Shown: positions 34,427 to 43,915, counted from the first letter of the stretch. The stretch: DNA of 46,186 nucleotides from Bradyrhizobium sp. BR 10289 (GCF_019455385.1 NZ_JACOFR010000041.1:1-46186), one strand, 5' to 3'. Notes: generated by a model from the letters alone, not told the origin. Numbers and translations: made by a program.

Positions 34427-34614
34427 CCCGAGATCATCCAGCTCACGACACCGAGCGTGGTGCGGCTGAGGACATAGAGCCAACCAATCATTGCGACGCC
34501 GACGGTGGTCAAATAGGCGCCAGCGAACGCGCGCTCGCGGAGCGGCGTCTTCTCGATGAGTTCCCCCGTTGCGATGTCCGCGCTCAGGCTTGCTTGATTA
34601 GCTACATCCGCCAT
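34423..34614 (-). CDS. Small membrane protein, 63 aa
   Basis: The ATG at 34614 has a textbook GGAGG 6 bases upstream, which is the main reason to accept this short gene. The N-terminal half is polar (LSADIATGELIEKTPLRER); one hydrophobic helix spans about residues 34-61 (YLTTVGVAMIGWLYVL, then SRTTLGVVSWMISG). It is probably a single-pass inner-membrane protein. No family is recognised and no neighbour suggests a role. Confidence 0.65.
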   Translation of the reverse strand: MADVANQASLSADIATGELIEKTPLRERAFAGAYLTTVGVAMIGWLYVLSRTTLGVVSWMISG

Positions 34615-34778
34615 GTGTCACCTCCGACGTTCCTACCACGAACTATGTCCCGGGAATGTTGCAGCGAGCCGACAGCAACTTGGACAGCGCGAGGCCGTAG
34701 CTGGGCAAAAGCGAGACGCGATGGATCCCGAATGGTCAGGCGACCCGGGCGTCTCGATCCGCGCGACGATCGCGTACG

Positions 34779-36302
34779 TCAATTGTTGCTGCGGTTCACC
34801 GTCCGAAAGCTCTTGATCTCCGACACGCTGCCGTCGCGATAGGTCAGTTCCACCGAGACGAACTGGGTGGCCGGATTGAGCTTCATGTAGAGCGGCATGC
34901 CGGCGCTGATCGCGCTGGGGTCGCGCATGTCGCAACCCGGCATCTTCAGCACCTGGTTGGGAACCGCGCTGTCTATGCCGATGCGCACCTCGCGGATGGC
35001 GCAGCGGTAGGAGACGAGGTGCGTGTAATAGACCAATAGCCCGTTAAACTCGCGGAACGACAGCCAGCTCGTTGCGGTCATATCGAGGATCTTGCGCTGG
35101 TCGCGGATCAACGCCGCTTCAGGGTCGAACTTGATCGGGAACGGCCCCTGCATGTCGCCGGACTGATCGACATAGCGGACCTCGATGGTTCCGGCCTGGG
35201 CGTCCGGCGGCAGCTCGATCGAGGGATTCGGCATCCGCTTGCGGGTGCGCGGATCGAGCGTGTCGATGAAACCGGTTTCGCGGAAATCGCCATTGCCGGC
35301 CATGCGCCAGGAAATGCCGAGCGTCGGATCGGCGAAGGAGAACACCACGCTCCAGCCGCCATTGTGGCGCGAGAAGCTCGCGATCGGCGCGTTGGTGGCC
35401 TCCTCCTTCGGCACGCGCGGCACCGCCACCGGCGGCAGCGCCGCAAGCTTCTGCGGCGGCGGATCGGCCGGACGCGCGGCCGCAGAAGCCGCATCCTTGG
35501 CCATGCCGCTCAGGAAAACGTCGTCGACCATCTGGTCGAAATAAACCGGCACCTGCTTGTGCTTGACGGTGTCAGCCATCTCGCTGACGAGGCGGCGGGT
35601 GCGCTGCGCGACCTGCACGAGGTTCTCGCCGGGCTGCAGGAGCTCCTTGGCAAAGGTGCGCGTGAACACCGAATTGGGATTGGCATCGTCGTTGGACAGG
35701 CGATCGAGCGCGGTCTGGCGGGGGCCTGCCGAGAACACCGAGAACACGCCTTCGGGCAGCTGCACCATCGGGGCAAGCCCGCCGCCGCCGGCGACGGCGC
35801 GAGTGCCCTTGCGTTCGAACGGATTGTTGCGGCAGGCATCGAACACCAGGATCGAGGTCCGCGCCTTCTTGTTCTGAAGACGCTCGACAATGCGATCCGC
35901 GAGAATAGAAGCATCGCGCACGAGCTCTTCCTGCCCTTCGGTTGCGGCCGGCACGTCGGTCGGAAGCAGATAGTTCTGGCCCGCAATCTCGAAACCGTGG
36001 CCGGCGTAGAAGAAGAACGCGGTGTCGCCCGGCTCGATCGACTTGTCGAAGGCAAGCAGCGTCTCGGAGAATTGCTGACGGCTCTGGTTCTCGGCGACCA
36101 TCACCTGGAAGCCGAGTTGCTTCAGCGTATCGCCCATGGTGCGGGCGTCGTTGACGGCCTTGAGCAGCTTCGGAACGTTTCTGTAGTCGTTGTTGCCGAC
36201 CACGAGCGCGACGCGCTTTTCGGCATGTGCGGGGAGCGCGAGGCAAGTCACGCTTGTGGCGAGGCCAAGGGCCGCCAGAAATCGAAAAAGCCGACGCGTC
36301 AT
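34779..36302 (-). CDS. Secreted caspase-like (peptidase C14) protein
   Basis: 507 aa from the ATG at 36302; an in-frame start at 36359 would add 19 polar residues before the signal. The signal peptide is about residues 1-27 (ALPAHA). The caspase-like domain covers about 28-260, with catalytic His102 in FYAGHGFEIAGQNYL and Cys157 in LVFDACRNNPF. The family block VALVVGNNDYRNVPKL opens the domain. The C-terminal region (about 290-507) is beta-rich, with no clear family. Bacterial caspase-like proteins cleave after basic residues in several studied cases, but roles are mostly unknown. The export signal places it in the envelope. It is divergent from the AraC-family gene. Confidence 0.9.
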   Translation of the reverse strand: MTRRLFRFLAALGLATSVTCLALPAHAEKRVALVVGNNDYRNVPKLLKAVNDARTMGDTLKQLGFQVMVAENQSRQQFSETLLAFDKSIEPGDTAFFFYAGHGFEIAGQNYLLPTDVPAATEGQEELVRDASILADRIVERLQNKKARTSILVFDACRNNPFERKGTRAVAGGGGLAPMVQLPEGVFSVFSAGPRQTALDRLSNDDANPNSVFTRTFAKELLQPGENLVQVAQRTRRLVSEMADTVKHKQVPVYFDQMVDDVFLSGMAKDAASAAARPADPPPQKLAALPPVAVPRVPKEEATNAPIASFSRHNGGWSVVFSFADPTLGISWRMAGNGDFRETGFIDTLDPRTRKRMPNPSIELPPDAQAGTIEVRYVDQSGDMQGPFPIKFDPEAALIRDQRKILDMTATSWLSFREFNGLLVYYTHLVSYRCAIREVRIGIDSAVPNQVLKMPGCDMRDPSAISAGMPLYMKLNPATQFVSVELTYRDGSVSEIKSFRTVNRSNN

Positions 36303-36515
36303 CCCAGAATTCCCGTTGCAGATTGGCCTTCGTTCCGTTTGCCTCGAACCGGGGTTCATTGGAACTCGCCACCGTTGATGATAGTCGGTCCAGCCAGATC
36401 AAGGGTTCAACGCTGGCGGCCATCGGTTTCATCATCTGGCCTATGGCGGAGTGCGTCGGAATCTGCTTCTTCTTGGACGATTTGCCGGGCAATTGCGCTG
36501 CAAGCGGGGGCTGCC

Positions 36516-37481
36516 GTGTATCGCTGGTGTACTGACGAAGTCGAGCCGCATGACCGTTTCGACTATTGGCGCGAGGTCCGGTCCAAGGGCCTGTTCGGTG
36601 TCACGGCCGAGCTCGAGCGCGAGCGGCGCGCGGACTTCTACGGCGAATTCTCGCTGCGCCAGCTCGGCGGCGGCGGTCTGGTCGAGCTGAAAGCCTCGGC
36701 TTACACGGTCGAGCGCAGCACCTCCGATATCGCCTATGCCCCGGGCGACGCCATCTGCGTCTACCAGCAGCTCGGCAGCGGCGGCTGGTTCGGCGGCATG
36801 CGGGCCAGCGACTTCTCGATCGCCAATGGCAGCTTCGCCACCAGCCACACCGATTTGCCCTACCGCACCGCGCCGCTCGGCGCAGGCGGCTTCCACCTGC
36901 GGATCCTGAAGATCCCCGTCAGCGCCCTGCCCACGCAGGACAGGCGGGTGCGCGAGCTGACGCCGCGGACCTTCGACGATCCCACCCTGGCGCCCCTGCT
37001 CGGCGCCTGCTTCGCCGATCTCGGCGAGGCCGCCGCCGGCGACGACGGGACCTTTGACGCAACCTCCCTGGTCCAGGCGCTGGGTCAGCTGGCGCTGATC
37101 GAACGCGGCGTCGTGCGGCCCGGCAGCCGGCTTGGGCAGGCCGCGCTGCGGACTGCCCGCCTCTCGCAGGCACGACGCCTGATCGCGCGCCACCTCCAGA
37201 ACCCGGATCTCGCGCCGGCGATGGTGGCCGATCTCCTCGCCGTCTCCGTGCGTCACCTGCACATGCTGTTCGAGGCCGCCGAGAAGAGTTTTTCGCAGAC
37301 CGTGACCGACGAACGGCTGAAGCAAAGCCGCCGCCTGATGCGCGAGGCGCCGGTCCGGCTGATCGCCGACATCGCGACGTCATGCGGCTTCGAGAGCCTT
37401 GCGACCTATTACCGGGTCTTCAACGCCGCCTATGGCATGGCCCCCGGCGACTTCCGCGCTCAGGGTTCCGAGGGGCACTAA
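36516..37481 (+). CDS. AraC-family transcriptional regulator
   Basis: 321 aa from the GTG at 36516, with a GGGGG run just upstream; the frame stays open further left, but the sequence there does not look conserved. The N-terminal AraC-binding-like domain opens with YRWCTDEVEPHDRFDYWREV, a typical beginning for the AraC_binding_2 family. The C-terminal double helix-turn-helix spans about 215-318, with SVRHLHMLFEAAEKSF in the first unit and IATSCGFESLATYYRVF in the second. The inducer and target genes are unknown; divergence from the caspase-like gene makes that gene a candidate target. Start choice is moderately sure. Confidence 0.88.
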   Translation: MYRWCTDEVEPHDRFDYWREVRSKGLFGVTAELERERRADFYGEFSLRQLGGGGLVELKASAYTVERSTSDIAYAPGDAICVYQQLGSGGWFGGMRASDFSIANGSFATSHTDLPYRTAPLGAGGFHLRILKIPVSALPTQDRRVRELTPRTFDDPTLAPLLGACFADLGEAAAGDDGTFDATSLVQALGQLALIERGVVRPGSRLGQAALRTARLSQARRLIARHLQNPDLAPAMVADLLAVSVRHLHMLFEAAEKSFSQTVTDERLKQSRRLMREAPVRLIADIATSCGFESLATYYRVFNAAYGMAPGDFRAQGSEGH

Positions 37482-37501
37482 GCGCCTCCATGGTCCCACC
37501 T

Positions 37502-37568
37502 CCTCGGCCATGGCCGAGGCGGAAAACCCTTCTGCGCCCGTGATTTGGGCAAAAACCTCAGGGTTTTT
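37502..37568. other. Palindrome and hairpin in the long DEAD-box leader
   Basis: An 18-base perfect palindrome lies at 37502-37519 (CCTCGGCCA / TGGCCGAGG). A second stem pairs AAAAACC (37551-37557) with GGTTTTT (37562-37568). They sit just after the AraC stop codon and within the 298-base leader of the DEAD-box gene. The first may help end the AraC transcript; leader structures that control DEAD-box helicases are known in other bacteria. Which applies here is not shown. Confidence 0.5.
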
Positions 37569-37779
37569 AGGGTCTTCCCGCGCCTGCTCCATTGACTTTG
37601 GCCAATTCCCGCCTATGTTCCGGGTCGACGCGGCTCAGATCGAAGAGCGATTCCTGAGCCTTGCGCTTTGTTCGCGTGAGTCAGCACCCCCAGCTTCCCA
37701 AGGAGCGCGCCGTTTCGGGGTGGAACGCGACCAGCCTTATTACCCTCGATTCCGAACGGCGGTTTCGACCAGAGGCTCA

Positions 37780-39324
<1,545 letters not shown>

Positions 39325-39501
39325 AGCCGCATAGGACGTCATAAGGCGCCTCGGATCCGGTTGAACCCAGGCGTTTCACACTTTTTATGACGCATCGGCC
39401 ACCGTATATTTACTGGCCGTTCACAATCACCCGTTAGCCTGCGAACATAATTTAAGCATTACTGCGGTCGACGGCGCATCGACCGTTGTGGGGTATGTTC
39501 C

Positions 39502-40569
39502 GTGGTCAAAGTTCTCGACGAACACGAACGAACGATGGCGTTCGCCGAAGTGGCGCTCGGTCAGATCCGATCGCTCCGGCAGACGGCAATTCCCCGCAAT
39601 TACGAGATCTGGTACGTCTACGCGACCGGCTATAACGCCCCGCTCAACAAGATCATCAACGAGACGCTCGCACGCCACGGCAAGCTGACCGAGGGCGATC
39701 TCGAGCAGATCTACGAGACCTATCTCTCACACATCAAGACCACCGACCGCATCGACAAGGTCGGCGCGCGCGTCATCGGCGAGATTGACGACGTGATGAA
39801 GGTGCTCAGCGAAGCCCTCGGCATGACCGGCTCCTATGATGCCAGCCTGTCGGGCGCGACCGAAAAACTGTCGGCGGCCAAGAACCGCGACCAGATCAAG
39901 TCCATCGTCGAGACGCTGCTCCGTTCGACCAGCGAGATGCGCGAGACCAACAAGGCGCTGGAAGACCGGCTGACGCTGTCGAAGAACGAGATCAGCAATC
40001 TCCAGCAGAGCCTGGAGGCGATCCGCGCCGAGAGCCTGACCGATCCGCTCACCGGCCTCGGCAACCGCAAATATTTCGATCGCATGATCGGCATGGCCGT
40101 GCAGAGCGCCCTCGCCTCCGGCGAGCCGCTGTCGCTGCTGCTGTTCGACATCGACCATTTCAAGTCGTTCAACGATTCCTACGGCCATCTCACCGGCGAC
40201 CAGGTGCTGCGGCTCGTCGGCCTGTCGCTGAAGCAGACCATCAAGGGCCAGGACATCACCGCCCGCTATGGCGGCGAGGAGTTCGCGGTGGTGCTGCCCA
40301 ACACCGCGCTGCGCCAGGCCCTCACGGTGGCCGATCACATCCGCCGCGCCGTGATGGCAAAGGAATTGAAGAAGAAGTCCACCGGCGAGATCCTCGGCCG
40401 CGTCACCATCTCGGTCGGCGTCTCCATGCTCAAGCAGGGCGACGACACCGACGCGCTGATCGAGCGTGCGGACGCCTGCCTTTACGCCGCCAAACGCAAC
40501 GGCCGCAACCGCGTGATCTGCGAAGCGGATCCGGAATACGCGGTGGAGACACACAGCCGCGTGGCGTAG
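39502..40569 (+). CDS. GGDEF-domain diguanylate cyclase
   Basis: 355 aa from a GTG at 39502; an ATG at 39535 is an alternative. The N-terminal 115 residues are helical with a conserved IPRNYEIWYVYATGYNAPLN segment seen in alphaproteobacterial GGDEF proteins. A coiled coil follows (about 130-178). The GGDEF domain (about 180-340) has the active motif GGEEF at 257-261 and metal residues in LFDIDHFKSFND. The enzyme should make cyclic di-GMP from GTP. The allosteric inhibitory site, normally RxxD five residues before the motif, reads K248-G-Q-D251, so feedback inhibition may be weaker. No membrane segment is seen. Confidence 0.92.
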   Translation: MVKVLDEHERTMAFAEVALGQIRSLRQTAIPRNYEIWYVYATGYNAPLNKIINETLARHGKLTEGDLEQIYETYLSHIKTTDRIDKVGARVIGEIDDVMKVLSEALGMTGSYDASLSGATEKLSAAKNRDQIKSIVETLLRSTSEMRETNKALEDRLTLSKNEISNLQQSLEAIRAESLTDPLTGLGNRKYFDRMIGMAVQSALASGEPLSLLLFDIDHFKSFNDSYGHLTGDQVLRLVGLSLKQTIKGQDITARYGGEEFAVVLPNTALRQALTVADHIRRAVMAKELKKKSTGEILGRVTISVGVSMLKQGDDTDALIERADACLYAAKRNGRNRVICEADPEYAVETHSRVA

Positions 40570-40709
40570 AGGGAGCGGCGCCGCGTTGCGCGCGCTTGAC
40601 TTTCCACTTTAGCGAACGACATCTTCCCACCGCCTGAGCATCGAGGATTTATCGTCGTGCCCATCCCCATGACTTCCACACGCCACAACCGTCTTACACC
40701 AAGGATGAG

Positions 40710-41186
40710 TTGCTGAGATCGAGCGAAGGCGGCTATTTCGGCCCGGGCAATGCGCAACTGCCGGCACCGCCGATGCTGATGATGGACCGCATCACCGAGA
40801 TCAGCCTGGACGGCGGCGAGTTCGGCAAAGGGCATATCGTCGGCGAGTTCGATATTGTGCCGGGCCATTGGTTTTTCGATTGTCATTATCGCGGTGACGC
40901 GATGATGCCAGGCAGCCTGGGCCTTGATGCGATGTGGCAGATGGTCGGCTATTGGCTCGGCTGGTCGGGCTCGCCGGGCAAGGGCCGCGCCATCGGCGTC
41001 GGCGAGGTCGAGGCGACAGGCGAAATCACGCCGACGACGCGACATGTGCGCTACGAGGTCGCCATGCGCATGGTCCGACGCGGCAAGCTCGTGCTCGGGA
41101 TTGCGGATGGGCGCGTAGTTGCGGACGGTGTGAGTGTCTTTACGGCGAAGGACATGAGGGGCGGCCTGACCAAGGCCGTGGATTGA
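40710..41186 (+). pseudogene. fabA: FabA-like 3-hydroxydecanoyl-ACP dehydratase, start probably lost by frameshift
   Basis: The in-frame part from a TTG at 40710 gives 158 aa. The blocks FGPGNAQLPAPPMLMMDRIT and WFFDCHYRGDAMMPGSLGLD are FabA-like, with catalytic His59 and Asp73 spaced as in E. coli (His70/Asp84). FabA is normally about 172 aa and begins with an SYTKEELL-like segment. Here SYTKDELL is encoded in frame from 40692, but no ATG, GTG or TTG precedes it back to the stop at 40635. An ATG at 40669 lies one base out of frame; restoring one base gives MTSTRHNR plus SYTKDELL, exactly 172 aa. AAGGA before the TTG may still allow a short functional protein. No fabB or fabI lies nearby. Confidence 0.65.
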
Positions 41187-41188
41187 GC

Positions 41189-41650
41189 TCAAGCTCCTCG
41201 CTTCGCGCGCTTTCGAGCCGGCCCCTTTTGACTGCCCCTCTTCGCGGCTTTCGCTGGCTTGGCGGCCTTCTTCGCCAGCTTGCTTGCAGTCTTTTTCACC
41301 GCCGCTTTCTTCGCCTTCTTCGGCCGCTTCTTCACCTTGGCGCGCTGGGCGGCGGCGAGCGCCGCCCGCGCCCATTGCGCAAGCTCCTGGGAATCGTCGA
41401 ACAGGCGCGCGGGCAGCTCCCAGTAGGAGTTCACCAGCACGGTCTTGGCGCGGGTCGAATACTGGAACGGCTTCGAGCCCTCCGCTTCAAAGTCGGGGAT
41501 AGTCACTTCGTCCGCCCGGAAGAACAGGCCGGCGCGCAAGGACAGCGCGAAGTTGACACCATCGACGGAAATGCCGTGGCCAGAGAACATCTTTCGGATG
41601 GTGACGGGGCCGAAATCGGAAAACAGGTCGATCAGGAATTCGCGGTCCAT
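41189..41650 (-). CDS. TfoX/Sxy N-terminal domain protein with lysine-rich tail
   Basis: 153 aa from the ATG at 41650. Residues 1-100 match the TfoX N-terminal domain (LFSDFGPVTIRKMFSGHGIS, then FALSLRAGLFFRAD and YWELPARLFDD). The last 50 residues are almost only Lys, Ala, Arg and Pro (for example KKAKKAAVKKTASKLAKKAA), resembling histone H1-like tails that bind DNA. TfoX regulates competence in gammaproteobacteria; function in this group is unknown. Longer in-frame starts would read through a repeat and are rejected. A perfect hairpin directly precedes the ATG. The gene converges with the fabA-like gene, leaving two bases between them. Confidence 0.85.
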   Translation of the reverse strand: MDREFLIDLFSDFGPVTIRKMFSGHGISVDGVNFALSLRAGLFFRADEVTIPDFEAEGSKPFQYSTRAKTVLVNSYWELPARLFDDSQELAQWARAALAAAQRAKVKKRPKKAKKAAVKKTASKLAKKAAKPAKAAKRGSQKGPARKRAKRGA

Positions 41651-41670
41651 GGGCACGCTCTCTCGTGCCC
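41651..41670 (-). promoter_or_regulatory. Hairpin abutting the start codon of the TfoX-like gene
   Basis: On the minus strand GGGCACG and CGTGCCC form a perfect 7-bp stem around the loop AGAGAG, and the stem ends directly at the ATG (41650). The only purine-rich ribosome-binding candidate is in the loop and the stem. The structure could limit translation. Its outer part comes from the neighbouring repeat. Confidence 0.5.
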
Positions 41671-41720
41671 CGGACGCAGCGCAGCGCTCCTTCAGCGGTG
41701 CGCTGCTGAGCCGGGGCCCA
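41661..41720. repeat. REP-like 60-bp repeat, copy B
   Basis: This copy is about 90% identical to the reverse complement of 19421-19480. It shares TCTCGTGCCCCGGACGCAGC at one end and GAGCCGGGGCCCA at the other, with differences in the central loop. It begins 10 bases before the TfoX-like start codon and supplies most of that gene's leader. Confidence 0.75.
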
Positions 41721-41744
41721 GTTCTGCACCGATTGACTATAGCG

Positions 41745-41833
41745 TGGGTCCCGGCTCTCCGCAGCGGCGGCATAAGCGCGTTTACGCGCGTCTTCGACGC
41801 GCTATGGCGCCGCAGCGGGTCCGGGACACGAGA
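41745..41833. repeat. Related palindromic element beside copy B
   Basis: The ends TGGGTCCCGGCTCTCCGCAG and GGGTCCGGGACACGAGA match the ends of the 60-bp repeats in sequence and order, but the centre is longer and holds nested palindromes (GCGCGT...ACGCGC). It can form an extended imperfect stem. It fills the gap between the sufA stop at 41852 and copy B and may be the 3' end of the suf transcript. Confidence 0.65.
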
Positions 41834-41851
41834 CCAGAGCGTGGAGCGAGA

Positions 41852-42250
41852 CTACCCGTCGATCTTGGCCGGGCGCAGCTCGACCGACTCGCCGCAGCCG
41901 CAGGCGGAGATCTGGTTGGGGTTGTTGAAGACGAACTGGGCCTGCATCTTGTCGGCCTTGTAGTCCATCTCGGTGCCGAGCAGGAACAGCACGGCCTTTG
42001 GATCGACCAGGATCTTGACGCCCTTGTCCTCGACGACCTCGTCGGTCGGGCGGACATCATGGGCGTATTCGACCGTGTAGGACTGGCCGGCGCAGCCGCC
42101 GTTCTTGACGCCGACGCGCAGGCCCACGATCTCGGAATCGGCGCGGCTCGTCAGTTCGCTGATGCGCTGGGCGGCGGCATCCGTCAGCCGCATCACCTGC
42201 GGGCGCGGACGCCGGGGTTTTGGTGAGGATGCTGGTGTTGCCTGTGTCAT
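41852..42250 (-). CDS. sufA: A-type iron-sulfur carrier SufA (HesB/IscA family)
   Basis: 132 aa: a proline-rich N-terminal extension of about 19 residues, then the A-type domain with the three cluster-binding cysteines Cys53 (GGCAGQ), Cys117 and Cys119 (ACGCGES). The protein carries or inserts Fe-S clusters in the cytoplasm. It is the last gene of the suf group, 49 bases after the DUF59 gene. The Shine-Dalgarno sequence is weak. SufA and ErpA cannot be told apart by motifs alone; the suf context decides the name. Confidence 0.92.
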   Translation of the reverse strand: MTQATPASSPKPRRPRPQVMRLTDAAAQRISELTSRADSEIVGLRVGVKNGGCAGQSYTVEYAHDVRPTDEVVEDKGVKILVDPKAVLFLLGTEMDYKADKMQAQFVFNNPNQISACGCGESVELRPAKIDG

Positions 42251-42299
42251 GTCAGTGATGTGGTCCGTTGCGGAGCGAATTCAATATCAGGGGTACACG

Positions 42300-42671
42300 T
42301 CACCACATGTTGAGCACGAGGCGGGCCTCATCGCTCATGCGCTCGGGCGACCAGGCCGGCTCCCAGACCACCTTGACATCGACCACGCCGACGCCGGGGA
42401 CGCTGGCGACCGCGTTCTCGACCATGGTCGGCAGCTCGCCGGCGGCCGGGCAGTTTGGCGTCGTCAGCGTCATCTGGATGTCGACCGAGCGATCATCCTT
42501 GATCTCGACCTTGTAGATCAGACCGAGCTCGTAGATGTCCGCCGGGATTTCCGGATCGAACACGGTCTTGAGCCCCGCGATGATCTCGGTGGTGAGACGC
42601 TCGGTCTCCTCCGGCGGCAGCGCCGAATGGGTCTCCATCGGATTGGCTTTGATTTCGGCCGTGTCACTCAT
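42300..42671 (-). CDS. SUF-associated DUF59 (SufT/MIP18-like) protein
   Basis: 123 aa. The DUF59 core starts at about residue 28 with KTVFDPEIPADIYELGLIY, and the conserved cysteine is Cys74 in TTPNCPAAGELP. Proteins of this family (YitW, SufT, PaaD relatives) help Fe-S cluster assembly or delivery. Its ATG overlaps the sufS stop region by 4 bases (ATGA), showing translational coupling. It occurs between sufS and sufA as in many alphaproteobacterial suf operons. Confidence 0.92.
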   Translation of the reverse strand: MSDTAEIKANPMETHSALPPEETERLTTEIIAGLKTVFDPEIPADIYELGLIYKVEIKDDRSVDIQMTLTTPNCPAAGELPTMVENAVASVPGVGVVDVKVVWEPAWSPERMSDEARLVLNMW

Positions 42672-43915
42672 GCGAACAAATCCCGCGCCTTCAAAAGCGC
42701 CTGTGCCAGATGATCGACTTCTTCCCGCGTATTATACATGCCGAACGAGGCCCGGCAGGTGGCCGTCACGTTGAACCGCTCTAAAAGCGGCATCACGCAA
42801 TGGGTGCCGGCGCGCACCGCGATGCCCTGACGGTCGATCACGGTGGCGACGTCATGGGCGTGCGCGCCCTTGAGCTCGAAGGAGATCACCGGGCCCTTGC
42901 CGCGGGCCGTACCGATCAGCCGCAGCGAGTTGATCTCGCGTAAGCGCTCCTGGGCGTAGGCGGTGAGATCGGCCTCGTGCGCGGCGATGCGCTCCTTGCC
43001 GATCGAATTGACGTAGTCGATGGCGGCACCGAGGCCGACGGCCTCGACGATCGCGGGCGTGCCCGCCTCGAACTTGTGCGGGGGATCGCCATAGGTGACG
43101 ATTTCGCGGGAGACCTCGCGGATCATCTCGCCGCCGCCATTATAGGGACGCATCGCGACGAGGTGGTCGTACTTGGCCCAGAGCACGCCGATGCCGGTCG
43201 GCCCGTACACCTTGTGGCCGGTGAAGACGTAGAAGTCGCAGCCGAGGTCCTGGACGTCCACCGGCAGATGCACTGCGCCCTGGCTACCGTCGACCAGCAC
43301 AGGGATGCCGCGCGCGTGGGCGATCTTCACGACATCATTGACCGGCACGATGGTGCCGAGCGCGTTCGACATCTGCGTGATCGCGACCAGTTTGGTCTTG
43401 GACGTCAGCAGCTTCTCGAACTCGTCGATGAGGAAGTTGCCCTCGTCGTCGACCGGCGCCCATTTGATCACGGCGCCCTGGCGTTCCCTGAGGAAATGCC
43501 AGGGAACGATGTTGGAGTGGTGCTCCATGATCGAGATGACGATCTCGTCGCCTTCTCCGATGTTCGGCCCGCCCCAGGACGAGGCGACCAGGTTGATCGC
43601 CTCCGTCGCATTGCGGGTGAAGATCACCTCTTCGCTGCGGGAAGCATTGATGAACTGCGCCACCTTGGTGCGACCGCCCTCATAGGCTTCGGTCGCGGCA
43701 TTGGCGAGGTAATGCAGGCCGCGATGCACGTTGGCGTATTCGCTCGTATAGGCCTGCGTCATGCGGTCGAGCACGGCGCTCGGCTTCTGGGCGGAGGCGG
43801 CGTTGTCGAGGTAAACCAGATTCTTGCCATAGACCTGAAGGCTAAGCGCCGGAAAATCCTGGCGCACGCGCGCGACGTCATAGCTCCCGTTCTTGACTGC
43901 CGGATGGTCGCTCAT
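42668..43915 (-). CDS. sufS: Cysteine desulfurase SufS (group II)
   Basis: 415 aa. The PLP lysine is Lys235 in VFTGHKVYGPTGIG. The catalytic cysteine is in RAGTHCVMPLLERF, the R-x-G-x-H-C form of group II (SufS/CsdA) enzymes. The opening QDFPALSLQVYGKNLVYLDN and HRGLHYLAN blocks are normal. The enzyme removes sulfur from cysteine and passes it on for cluster assembly, usually through SufE or SufU, neither of which is in the window. It overlaps sufD on one side and the DUF59 gene on the other, by 4 bases each. Confidence 0.96.
   Translation of the reverse strand: MSDHPAVKNGSYDVARVRQDFPALSLQVYGKNLVYLDNAASAQKPSAVLDRMTQAYTSEYANVHRGLHYLANAATEAYEGGRTKVAQFINASRSEEVIFTRNATEAINLVASSWGGPNIGEGDEIVISIMEHHSNIVPWHFLRERQGAVIKWAPVDDEGNFLIDEFEKLLTSKTKLVAITQMSNALGTIVPVNDVVKIAHARGIPVLVDGSQGAVHLPVDVQDLGCDFYVFTGHKVYGPTGIGVLWAKYDHLVAMRPYNGGGEMIREVSREIVTYGDPPHKFEAGTPAIVEAVGLGAAIDYVNSIGKERIAAHEADLTAYAQERLREINSLRLIGTARGKGPVISFELKGAHAHDVATVIDRQGIAVRAGTHCVMPLLERFNVTATCRASFGMYNTREEVDHLAQALLKARDLFA

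Noticed and set aside
35364..36515. Extension of the AraC-family frame far upstream to 35364
   Set aside because: The extension runs antisense through the caspase-like gene and has no AraC-type sequence; the conserved protein begins near the GTG at 36516.
37399..37779. Upstream extension of the DEAD-box frame
   Set aside because: It overlaps the end of the AraC gene and lacks similarity to helicases; the Q-motif region begins shortly after the ATG at 37780.
41651..41773. Upstream extension of the TfoX-like frame by 41 codons
   Set aside because: The extension lies inside the REP-like repeats, and the TfoX domain begins at the ATG at 41650.
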